Shown here: positions 54,975-63,131 of the stretch, piece after piece | Position numbering within the stretch: the stretch's first letter is position 1 | Layout of the letters: each line of letters opens with the position of its first letter | Assembly (NCBI GenBank): GCA_946479285.1 | Contig: CAMLFH010000010.1 | Span: forward strand, 62,001 to 126,000 | Source: an uncultured Flavobacteriales bacterium | GTDB taxonomy: Bacteria; Bacteroidota; Bacteroidia; Flavobacteriales; Crocinitomicaceae | Direction: 5' to 3' | Length of the DNA: 64,000 nt | Translations under genes and position numbers: made by a program | The notes under the pieces: generated by a model | Seen by the model: only the letters and a program-made list of their open reading frames with translations | Told to the model about the DNA's origin: nothing | Databases searched by the model: none

Positions 54975-55974
54975 CACTATTCTACTGCTAAGCCTGCTCG
55001 TTTCAGGATTGGGGAACGCCGGCCCCTTACCCGTTCGCACCTTTGTAAAACCTGCTGTTTGGGGATTTTTCGGCCACAAGCGCATCAATCGTGTAGCAAC
55101 TTTTACGCTTCCCCCGGAAATGTTCGGTTTCTTCAAGGAAAACATTGATTTTATTACGGAACACGCAGTTGATCCTGACAAACGTCGTTATGGCGTGGAC
55201 GGCGAAGCTCAGCGGCATTACATCGATATTGATCATTATGCGGTAAACGGACTGGATCCTTTTGAAGCTGTTCCGAAAAAGTGGAACGATGCGGTTGCCA
55301 AATTCACGGAAGACACACTCCAGGCTTACGGAATTGTTCCCTGGCATATTGCAGTCATGAAAATGCGCTTACAGAAAGCCTTCGAATCGAAAAATATGGA
55401 TTTGATCCTGAAAAATGCTGCTGAAATCGGTCATTATATTGGAGATGCGCATGTACCGCTGCACACTACGGAGAATTACAACGGGCAGCTGACAGGTCAG
55501 CGCGGCATCCACGGATTGTGGGAAAGCCGGATTGTAGAATTGAACTCAGAAGAATACGATTACTTCGTGGGAAAGGGAAAATATGTTTCCAATGTACTTG
55601 AATTTGCCTGGGATGCCGTAAAAGCTTCTAATGCAGCAGTGGATTCGGTCCTCACCATGGAAAAGGAATTGACAGCAGAATATCCGAGCGATCAGAAATA
55701 TACTTATGAAACCCGCGGAAATGTGGTCATTCAAACGTATTCAAAAGGCTTTTGTGATGAATACCAAAAACGCATGAATGGCATGGTAGAACGCCGTATG
55801 CGCCAGGCAATCATCGCAGTTGGTTGCATTTGGTACACCGCCTGGGTGGATGCCGGTCAGCCGGATTTGTCCAAATTAACGAACAACCCGCCTTCTGCAG
55901 CTCTTTTGAAAGAATTGCAGGAACTGGATGATTTGTACCAGCATTCGGACCACAAAGGAACGATTTGCGATTGA
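54943..55974 (+). CDS. Secreted S1/P1-nuclease/zinc-phospholipase-C-like protein
   Basis: 343 residues. The N-terminal signal runs to about residue 28. The motif AVWGFFGHKRINR matches the conserved N-terminal Trp-Gly-...-Gly-His of the P1/S1 family, and further ligand-like sites are RHYIDIDHY and IGHYIGDAHVPLHTTENY. These residues bind three zinc ions. It probably cleaves nucleic acid or phospholipids in the periplasm or outside. The start at 54943 overlaps the comB gene by 32 bases. Tip C of the RHS locus belongs to the same superfamily. Confidence 0.82.
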   Translation: MVNSSTFRRTSTILLLSLLVSGLGNAGPLPVRTFVKPAVWGFFGHKRINRVATFTLPPEMFGFFKENIDFITEHAVDPDKRRYGVDGEAQRHYIDIDHYAVNGLDPFEAVPKKWNDAVAKFTEDTLQAYGIVPWHIAVMKMRLQKAFESKNMDLILKNAAEIGHYIGDAHVPLHTTENYNGQLTGQRGIHGLWESRIVELNSEEYDYFVGKGKYVSNVLEFAWDAVKASNAAVDSVLTMEKELTAEYPSDQKYTYETRGNVVIQTYSKGFCDEYQKRMNGMVERRMRQAIIAVGCIWYTAWVDAGQPDLSKLTNNPPSAALLKELQELDDLYQHSDHKGTICD

Positions 55975-56079
55975 ACGAAAAGAGTTGTTTTTCTTGGAAT
56001 TATGTAACTTTTTAACCTGAAAACAGGTGTCAATTCTCCTGAATTATCGTACTTTTATCACCGAATTATTCAAAAAAAT

Positions 56080-56586
56080 ATGACAGTAGACACAAACATG
56101 GTGGTTTCCTTGAGTTACAAGTTGACCAATCACAAAACAGGAGATCACATCGAGGAAACATCGGAAAATCAACCCATGGAATTTTTGTACGGAGTGGAAC
56201 GCATCATTCCTGCATTTGAGGTAAATATCCACGGATTGAAAGTCGGTGATACGTTTGAATTCGATATTCCATCTGCTGAAGCATACGGTGATAAGAACGA
56301 TGAACATGTTGCATTGATTCCTGTATCCGTATTTTTCGATGAGTCGGGAAAAATTGACGAAACACAGATCAAAGTTGGTGCAGTGCTGCCAATGACAGAT
56401 AACGAGGGAAATCATTTGAGAGGAACAATCCTTGAAATGACGGACGAAACAATAACAATGGATTTCAATCACCCGCTTGCAGGAACAGATTTATTGTTCA
56501 AAGGAACAATCCTGGATGTAAGACCGGCAACTGACGAAGAAATTGCTCACGGGCATTCACACGGTGCACACGGACACCATCATTAA
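56080..56586 (+). CDS. SlyD-like FKBP-type peptidyl-prolyl isomerase
   Basis: 168 residues. FKBP/SlyD features: VSLSYKL, the inserted flap (GDHIEETSENQPMEFLYG), AFEVNIHGLKVGDTFEFDIPS, AYGDKND and DFNHPLAGTDLLFKG. The tail HGHSHGAHGHHH is metal-binding, as in SlyD, which serves nickel delivery and protein folding. A REP-like repeat follows directly after the stop. Confidence 0.9.
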   Translation: MTVDTNMVVSLSYKLTNHKTGDHIEETSENQPMEFLYGVERIIPAFEVNIHGLKVGDTFEFDIPSAEAYGDKNDEHVALIPVSVFFDESGKIDETQIKVGAVLPMTDNEGNHLRGTILEMTDETITMDFNHPLAGTDLLFKGTILDVRPATDEEIAHGHSHGAHGHHH

Positions 56587-56592
56587 AAAGCA

Positions 56593-56650
56593 GCTTCGAC
56601 TCCGCTCAGCCACCTTTCTGAAGGAAGAAGGAAACTGGGCGTAGTCGAAG
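56593..56650. repeat. REP-like inverted repeat, second copy
   Basis: Left arm GCTTCGACTCCGCTCAGC at 56593-56610, right arm CTGGGCGTAGTCGAAG at 56635-56650 (two mismatches in the stem). Same family as 20590-20665. Confidence 0.75.
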
Positions 56651-56791
56651 TTTGAACCTTGCGCCGATGCTGATCGCGTGTCGCCAATAGCTTTAGCGAT
56701 GGCACAAGCTTTAGCGCAAGTATTTTGAATATTAGACTTGACAAAGGCAATAAATCACTCTTTTTAGCAGTTATACCACAAAAATCTCAAA

Positions 56792-57478
56792 ATGAATCGT
56801 TTTCTACTCTTCTTATCAGCTATTTCAATCGGAAGTATTTCTAATCTTCAGGCACAAAACAGTATGTTTGACCTTGGCCTGGAAGGCGGACCAAATCTGA
56901 GCACCGTAAACATTACAAGTCCCTTATTTGATGTCAATACCGACCCAATTGTTTTTGGATCCGGGGGATTTATTTTTCAATACAATTTCAAGAACTTTCT
57001 TTCCATCAAAACAGGGTTATCTTATCAACGAAAAGGATTCCAGTTTTCTGAAACCCCGTTTTTAAGCGCTAACGGAGATTTTATTGGATCAGGAAGAACA
57101 GTATACAGTTTAGATTACATGACTTTACCGATTTTAGTGAAGGCTTCTTTCGGAAAAAAAGTCCAGTTCTTTGTCAATGCAGGGCCTTATGTCGGTTTTC
57201 TCCTGGGAAAAACGGAGCGCACAAAACTAACTTTGAATGATAGCGAGCAGATTTCCAAAAATAAAGACATGACCGGCTTAAACCGCTGGGACCTGGGTGT
57301 TTCCGGAGGAATCGGAATAGCAATTCCTATCCGCACTTATTGGGTTATTTCCGTGGAAGCTCGCAATTACACAGGCCTTATGGATATTGCTGAAAGCAGC
57401 AACGTCAGATGGATAACAAATACCACCGACCTGCGTATTGGGGTTGCTTACAAGATTGGTTTTTACAAGGAAGAGTAA
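56792..57478 (+). CDS. PorT-like outer membrane beta-barrel protein
   Basis: 228 residues: signal peptide ending LQAQ, then the porin-family opening LGLEGGPNLST and alternating strands (FLSIKTGLSYQRKGF, YMTLPILVKASFGKKVQFFVNAGPYVGFLLG) typical of the OMP_b-brl_2/PorT group. It is followed 32 bases later by a paralog. Role probably structural or transport in the outer membrane; no partner identified. Confidence 0.82.
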   Translation: MNRFLLFLSAISIGSISNLQAQNSMFDLGLEGGPNLSTVNITSPLFDVNTDPIVFGSGGFIFQYNFKNFLSIKTGLSYQRKGFQFSETPFLSANGDFIGSGRTVYSLDYMTLPILVKASFGKKVQFFVNAGPYVGFLLGKTERTKLTLNDSEQISKNKDMTGLNRWDLGVSGGIGIAIPIRTYWVISVEARNYTGLMDIAESSNVRWITNTTDLRIGVAYKIGFYKEE

Positions 57479-57510
57479 GAAGACTAGAATCCTCAAAAAT
57501 CTAAATCACC

Positions 57511-58245
57511 ATGAATCAATCGTTAAAACTCCTATTTTTATTCCTTTTTACAGGAACATCTTTACTTGCTCAAAAAGGAAGAATTGAGCTTGGCTTTGAA
57601 GGCGGCCCCAATATTTCACCTTTCCTGGAAAGCGGCCCTTACAATTACAGCTTTAATTCGGCTCATTCTAGTCTTAAGCCAGGCTTAGCAAGTTCTGCAG
57701 GACTTAGCTTTCAATGGAACAGCAACAGGCATTTCTCATTCAGAACAGGACTAAATTTCCAGCAAAACAATTATTCATTCACAACCGGTTATGGTGATGC
57801 CGGAACCGGAATATCAGGCTCCGGAAAAGGCAGCCACCATTTTGATTACCTCATTCTTCCTGCACTGGCACGTTTCACTTACGGAGAGAAAGCTCATTTC
57901 TTTTTCAATGTCGGCTTGTATGCAGGCCTTGTAACACGTCAGACCGAAACTATAGAAGGCATGATGCACTATCCTTATGCAGGGGAAACAACGACTCCAT
58001 ACAGCTACACATCTAACAGTATCCCTGATTACAGTCCAATTGATTTTGGTGCGATAGGCGGTATTGGTGTTGGAATTCCAATAAAGAAACACTGGGAACT
58101 TTCTTTAGAAATGCGCGATAATTTCGGGCTTCTAAATGTACAAAAGAGTACTTATTACGGTAGTCAGCGTTCGCTCCGAACCAATACTCTCAGTTTGCTC
58201 CTGGGAGTTTCCTACAAACTCAGTTTCCGCGAAGCGAATAAATAA
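57511..58245 (+). CDS. PorT-like outer membrane beta-barrel protein, paralog
   Basis: 244 residues: signal peptide ending LLAQ, opening LGFEGGPNISPF and closing strands LSLLLGVSYKLSF. It has the same design as the preceding gene, so the two are a tandem duplication with a Gly-rich loop (GYGDAGTGISGSGKG) in the first half. The alpha/beta hydrolase gene follows in 13 bases. Confidence 0.82.
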   Translation: MNQSLKLLFLFLFTGTSLLAQKGRIELGFEGGPNISPFLESGPYNYSFNSAHSSLKPGLASSAGLSFQWNSNRHFSFRTGLNFQQNNYSFTTGYGDAGTGISGSGKGSHHFDYLILPALARFTYGEKAHFFFNVGLYAGLVTRQTETIEGMMHYPYAGETTTPYSYTSNSIPDYSPIDFGAIGGIGVGIPIKKHWELSLEMRDNFGLLNVQKSTYYGSQRSLRTNTLSLLLGVSYKLSFREANK

Positions 58246-58258
58246 GTAACTTTCCTTC

Positions 58259-58930
58259 ATGGGAAAACAGGATTGCTTCATCTTTTCGGGTTTGGGTGCA
58301 GATGAACGCGTGTTCGAACAAATCGATTTCGGTGACTTCTCCCCCGTTTTTATTCCGTGGGAACCCGTTAATCCGGATCAGTCTTTTGAATCGTATATCC
58401 AACAACTCAGCAAACACATTTCTTCGGAAAATCCCATTCTGATAGGAATTTCTTTCGGCGGGATCATAGCACAGGAAATAAGTGCTTTGTTTGACAATTG
58501 CCCGGTGTTGATTATCGCTAGTATTCAGACTCGTAAACAATTGACTCCGTTTATGCGTTTCAGCGGAAAGATCGGTTTGCACAAATTGATTCCTATGAAG
58601 CGGGTACTGAATAACAAACCCATCAATCATTGGCTGTTCGGAACCAAAACAGAAAACGAAAAGGCAATTCTCAACCAGATCCTGGCAGATTCCGACGCGG
58701 TTTTCACCAAATGGGCCATCCATCAAATCACACAATGGAAGCGAACAGAACCAATTCCTTCCAGCTTGCTGCACATTCACGGAGATGCAGATCGGATCTT
58801 CAAGATCGGAAACGTAAATCCGGATTATATCATTAAGGGAGGCACACATTTCATGACCGTTTCAAAGCACGAAGAAGTGAGTAAAGTGATTCGCGAAGCT
58901 TTAGAGAAACTCGCTATTCGGCATTGGTAA
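58259..58930 (+). CDS. Cytoplasmic alpha/beta hydrolase
   Basis: 223 residues. Nucleophile elbow LIGISFGGIIAQE (G-x-S-x-G), a short lid and a late His in GGTHFMTV; the acid is likely in HGDADRIF. No signal peptide. It is probably in an operon with the two beta-barrel genes. Substrate unknown. Confidence 0.83.
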   Translation: MGKQDCFIFSGLGADERVFEQIDFGDFSPVFIPWEPVNPDQSFESYIQQLSKHISSENPILIGISFGGIIAQEISALFDNCPVLIIASIQTRKQLTPFMRFSGKIGLHKLIPMKRVLNNKPINHWLFGTKTENEKAILNQILADSDAVFTKWAIHQITQWKRTEPIPSSLLHIHGDADRIFKIGNVNPDYIIKGGTHFMTVSKHEEVSKVIREALEKLAIRHW

Positions 58931-59040
58931 TTAGCAATTCGTAATTATTTAAGTCCTTTCATCCCTAAAAATCACTTTCATCCCGTATTTACTGGCATTC
59001 CTTGCAACATCTTGTTAATTTAGTCGAATAATCTCACACT

Positions 59041-59817
59041 ATGATTCAAATTTCGCATCTCAGTAAGTCATTTACTCTAAACAGACAGCAAAAGAAAGAA
59101 TTGGGGACCAACCAAAATTCTGTTCTTGCTGTTGACGATATTAGTTTCGAATGCCTTCCCGGACGAGTACATGCACTGCTTGGTCCGAACGGAGCCGGAA
59201 AAACCACCACACTCCGCATGTTATCTACGATTTTCAAACCTACAAACGGAAGCATTGTTATAGATAACATCGACGCAGTACAAGATCCGCAGGAGGCTCG
59301 CAAACACATCGGTTTCCTGACAGGTTCAGCCGGACTTTATGCTCGTTTGACACCCAATGAACTCATTTCCTATTTTGGCGAGTTATACGGTGTTTCAAAG
59401 AATGACATCGAAATGCGCAAGAAAAAGCTATACGATTTGCTCGATATGCATGATTTCCAGAACAAACGCATCGGGAAACTGAGCACTGGAATGAAACAAA
59501 AGGTTTCCATCTGCAGAACGATGATCCATGATCCGCAGGTCGTTATTTTCGATGAGCCCACAAGCGGCCTTGATGTGATTACTGCCGAGAACATCATTCG
59601 ATTGATCCGCGATTGTAAGAATCAGGGCAAAACCGTGATTTTTTCCAGTCATATTATGGGAGAAGTGGATTTGCTGTGCGACGATATTACGATCATTCAC
59701 AAAGGAAAAGTCCTTTACAACGATACCATGGAGGCGTTCCGGGCACAACAGCAGGCTCCGAATCTCACCGCAGAATTTATTCGAATTGTTCACGACCAAA
59801 AAACTGAAGCCCTATGA
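59041..59817 (+). CDS. ABC transporter ATP-binding protein (NatA-like)
   Basis: 258 residues. Walker A GPNGAGKTTT, signature LSTGMKQKVSI and Walker B VVIFDEPTSGLD are intact, followed by the H-loop SSHIM. The next gene, its permease, starts at an ATGA overlap. Together they resemble the NatAB sodium exporter type, although drug or other export is possible. Confidence 0.92.
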   Translation: MIQISHLSKSFTLNRQQKKELGTNQNSVLAVDDISFECLPGRVHALLGPNGAGKTTTLRMLSTIFKPTNGSIVIDNIDAVQDPQEARKHIGFLTGSAGLYARLTPNELISYFGELYGVSKNDIEMRKKKLYDLLDMHDFQNKRIGKLSTGMKQKVSICRTMIHDPQVVIFDEPTSGLDVITAENIIRLIRDCKNQGKTVIFSSHIMGEVDLLCDDITIIHKGKVLYNDTMEAFRAQQQAPNLTAEFIRIVHDQKTEAL

Positions 59818-61004
59818 TCTTTACCGTATTTAAAAAGGAAATGCGTGACACCCTGCGTGACCGCAGAACGATCATGATGATGATCGTCATTCCCACTTTA
59901 GTCTTCCCGTTAGTCATGAGCATCTTCATGTCGGTATCTGAAAGTTTCCAGAAAAAGGCTGCTGAGAAGAAAGTGAAAATAGGTTTGGTAAGCAACCAGG
60001 TTGGAAGCCTGGAGGCAGATTTATTGAAAGTTCCGGAAGCATTGGGTAAAAAACAATTCATTCCGTTTACGGATACCATTTCCCTGATCAAAGCCATTCG
60101 TGAAGACTCTATCCAGGTGGGAATTTATGTTCCTAACAATGCAGAGCAGTTGAAAAGCGCTATGAAACCTATTTCCGTTACTGTTTTCCACGACGGAACA
60201 GATCTGGGAATGAAAGAGCGTGCCGATGTTTACCTGACATACGTCCAGGGAAACTGGGAAAGACAGCGCTATGCTGAGCTAAAAGTGGATGAAGCTAAGA
60301 TCACTCCACTTATTACGACCTATTCCAATGTGGCTTCCAGCAAAGAAATGATCGGTAAACTGGCGGGCGGATTTCTTCCTTACATGTTCATTGCATTTGG
60401 GTTTATGGGTTGTATGTTCCCGGCAATCGACCTGTTTACGGGTGAAAAAGAACGTGGAACCATTGAAACTTTGCTGACAACTCCTGTACCGCGCTGGAAA
60501 ATCCTTTTCGGAAAAATGGGCGTAGTAGTCGTTTCCGGATTGTTAGCCGCCATGTTCAATTTAGTGGGGATTTATTTGTCCATTGAAGTTTTTCACCTCG
60601 TAAAAGATCCTGTTATACTTCAAGCCATTAAAGACATTCTTTCTCCAACCTTCCTTGTGATGTTGTTTGCATTACTTTGTCCACTGATCATTTTCTTTGC
60701 GGGTATCATGATCCCAATCGCTGTTCGCGCCAAGAGTTTCAAAGAGGCCCAAAGTATCATTTCCCCGCTCAATCTATTGATCATTTTACCTGCCATGGTA
60801 GGATTTTTCCCGGGAGTGGAATTGAACGAGGTGACAGCCTTGATTCCGGTGGTGAATATCGTATTGGCAACGAAAGAGCTGATAGCAGGAACACTGGAAT
60901 TCCACCTGGTCGCAATGGCTTTTGGTGTGATGGTGCTGCTGGCCGGAATTGCAATTATGCTTTCTTACCGCAAATTTGAGAACGAAAACAACGTGATTTC
61001 TTAA
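59814..61004 (+). CDS. ABC-2 type permease (NatB-like)
   Basis: 396 residues: the first helix (IMMMIVIPTLVFPLVMSIFMSV), a large extracytoplasmic domain of about 150 residues, then five to six helices including FIAFGFMGCMFPAIDLFTGEKERGTIETLLTTP, the ABC-2 signature region. It pairs with the ATPase at 59041. A repeat-like element (61005-61130) lies directly after its stop. Confidence 0.9.
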   Translation: MIFTVFKKEMRDTLRDRRTIMMMIVIPTLVFPLVMSIFMSVSESFQKKAAEKKVKIGLVSNQVGSLEADLLKVPEALGKKQFIPFTDTISLIKAIREDSIQVGIYVPNNAEQLKSAMKPISVTVFHDGTDLGMKERADVYLTYVQGNWERQRYAELKVDEAKITPLITTYSNVASSKEMIGKLAGGFLPYMFIAFGFMGCMFPAIDLFTGEKERGTIETLLTTPVPRWKILFGKMGVVVVSGLLAAMFNLVGIYLSIEVFHLVKDPVILQAIKDILSPTFLVMLFALLCPLIIFFAGIMIPIAVRAKSFKEAQSIISPLNLLIILPAMVGFFPGVELNEVTALIPVVNIVLATKELIAGTLEFHLVAMAFGVMVLLAGIAIMLSYRKFENENNVIS

Positions 61005-61130
61005 TTTTACCGCAAAGAAGAGAAAGCAGTGCTTTTGATGGAGGAGGACGCAAAGTTGGCAACTGTTTCTTTGCCTCTTTTGCTCCTTCGCTGAAGCTAC
61101 GGGGTAAGCATTCACTCTTTGCGGTGAATA
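61005..61130. repeat. Inverted-repeat element in the intergenic region
   Basis: TTTTACCGCAAAGAAGAG (from 61005) and CTCTTTGCGGTGAATA (to 61130) are near inverted repeats about 90 bases apart, starting on the base after the permease stop. The internal sequence repeats the GCAAAG/CTTTGC theme. A small non-coding inverted-repeat element. Confidence 0.5.
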
Positions 61131-61160
61131 ATAAAACCTAAATTCGCGTTAAAAAGAACG

Positions 61161-62939
61161 ATGCAGTCGATACACCCACATTTGGAGCAGGCCGTCAAGG
61201 AAGAAATTTCTTATTCCCACGCATTAGCGGCGGAAAATTTGAAAGCTTCACCGAATGAGTTGCGCAAGCAGGGTTTGAGTTTATTTCCCTGTGAAATTGC
61301 AGAGATTCGAAGCGGAATTGACGGAGATTTCTACCAGCTGGAAACTTCCTTCGTGATCAACAATTCGTTCTTCAAACGAGGCGCGGCTGTTCTTTTTTAT
61401 GTGGAAAACAAAAGTTACAAGGCACGAATCGTAGAAATCAATGGGTATTCCCTGCTCCTTTTCTGCAAAGAAGAGATTGAAGGGAATATCCGGGAAAATC
61501 CGGTGCGAGTGGATTTCACCCCGGACGACCGGACACTTGAGTGCATGGTCCTTGGACTGCGTTTTTTGAAGGATCACAAACACCTGCAGGAATTTGAACA
61601 CGATTTCCAGCTCGAAAAAGAAGCAACCGCATTTGAACATCCAACGCTCAATCTTTCTCAACAGAAAGCCGTTAGTGCTATTCTAAGCGCTGATCCGACA
61701 ACCGTTATCCAGGGTCCGCCGGGAACCGGGAAAACACATACACTTTCCATTGCCATTCAAGAATTGGTGAAACGCGGAAAGAAAGTCCTGATCACCGCAC
61801 CAAGCAATACTGCAGTAGATAATTTGTGCAAAAAGATCGTTGCTTCGAAGATTTCTTTGCTTCGAGTGGGGAATGATGAAAAGATTACTGCCGAGATTCT
61901 TCCCTTTACCATCGATAATTATTTGGATTCGGGGAAAGGTGCAAACTTTGCAAACTCGCTGAAAAAGCAAATCCAAAAGACCCAACAAATTGCCAATCGA
62001 AATATCCGGAATTACACCAAAGAAGCAGTAGATGAAAAACGTACAGCACGAAAAGAACTGCGTGAATTGCAGAAAGAACTTCGCAAGCTGGCGCATGATT
62101 CCGAAGAGCAATTGATTGAAACCAGTTCTGTTATTGCAGGAACACCGGTTGGTTTGTTCAATGCACTTTCCAAAAATCATTCTTTTGATGTGGTGATCAT
62201 GGATGAAGCGGGGCAATCTTTAGCGCCATTAACCTGGCTGGCTGCAAGTTTCGGAAAGAAATTGGTGCTATGCGGAGATCCACAGCAGCTGCCGCCAGTA
62301 GTTTTTAGCACAAAGGCCCTTCAATTAGGTCTGAATAAAAGTTTATTGGAAACAGTGAGCGAAATCCGACAGCCCATATTGCTGAATGAACAATACCGCA
62401 TGTCGCCGGAAATTGTTTCGGTGATCAATCCGTATTTCTACCAGGGACTTTTGCAAACCGCAAGCGGAATTCCCGCCGGTCAGATCCAGTTTATTGATAT
62501 GGCCGGATTTGGCGAAGGCGAAACACAAAACGAAACCACGGGGAGTTTCGAAAACTGGGACGAATTGAGGATCATTCGAAAAATCCTGGAAGCAGAAGCG
62601 CTTGATCCGAAACGAACGGTGATTCTTGCTCCTTATTCTGCACAGATTGCACTTTTGCAAAAAGAATTGAGCAGCGCTTGGAAAGTTTCGACTATTGATT
62701 CAATCCAGGGACAGGAAGAAGAAAACATCGTAGTGAGTTTCACACGTTCGAATCCGGATGGAATGATTGGCTTTTTGAGCGATTACCGCCGGACCAACGT
62801 AGCGATTTCCCGCGCCAAAAGAGCCTGCTATTTGATTGGTGACAGCGCCACTTTGGGAAATGATCCGTTTTATTCCGAATTATTGGATCAAATTGAACAA
62901 ACCGGGATCTACCGAAGTGCCTGGGAATTCGATAGCTAG
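61161..62939 (+). CDS. SF1 DNA/RNA helicase (IGHMBP2/Upf1-like)
   Basis: 592 residues. Motif I GPPGTGKTHT, motif II DVVIMDEAGQSLAPL, motif III LCGDPQQLPPV, motif V STIDSIQGQEEENIVVSF and motif VI YRRTNVAISRAKRA are all present. The first ~150 residues form the beta-barrel-like domain found in IGHMBP2-type SF1B helicases. Cytoplasmic; likely 5'-3' helicase acting on DNA or RNA. It is monocistronic, followed by an inverted-repeat element. Confidence 0.92.
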   Translation: MQSIHPHLEQAVKEEISYSHALAAENLKASPNELRKQGLSLFPCEIAEIRSGIDGDFYQLETSFVINNSFFKRGAAVLFYVENKSYKARIVEINGYSLLLFCKEEIEGNIRENPVRVDFTPDDRTLECMVLGLRFLKDHKHLQEFEHDFQLEKEATAFEHPTLNLSQQKAVSAILSADPTTVIQGPPGTGKTHTLSIAIQELVKRGKKVLITAPSNTAVDNLCKKIVASKISLLRVGNDEKITAEILPFTIDNYLDSGKGANFANSLKKQIQKTQQIANRNIRNYTKEAVDEKRTARKELRELQKELRKLAHDSEEQLIETSSVIAGTPVGLFNALSKNHSFDVVIMDEAGQSLAPLTWLAASFGKKLVLCGDPQQLPPVVFSTKALQLGLNKSLLETVSEIRQPILLNEQYRMSPEIVSVINPYFYQGLLQTASGIPAGQIQFIDMAGFGEGETQNETTGSFENWDELRIIRKILEAEALDPKRTVILAPYSAQIALLQKELSSAWKVSTIDSIQGQEEENIVVSFTRSNPDGMIGFLSDYRRTNVAISRAKRACYLIGDSATLGNDPFYSELLDQIEQTGIYRSAWEFDS

Positions 62940-62947
62940 TTAAACTT

Positions 62948-63100
62948 TTCCTCCCCCTTAGTCCCCCTCCAAAGGGGGAACCCGGATCGACCTTCGATTG
63001 AAAGTTATGTAGAACTAGAATTACTCAGTTTTTGAATTAAAATCTTCAATAAGATGAATTTTACAGTCTCCCCCTTTGGAGGGGGATGCAAGGGGGAGGA
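62948..63100. repeat. MITE-like inverted repeat element (CCCCCTT family)
   Basis: Left arm 62948-62980 and right arm 63067-63100 are inverted repeats (CTCCCCCTTAGTCCCCCT / AGGGGGATGCAAGGGGGA) around an 86-base centre. The left arm also contains its own short hairpin. It lies between convergent genes and has no coding content. Confidence 0.75.
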
Positions 63101-63131
63101 CATGAGAAATTACCCGACTGCAATGGAAATC

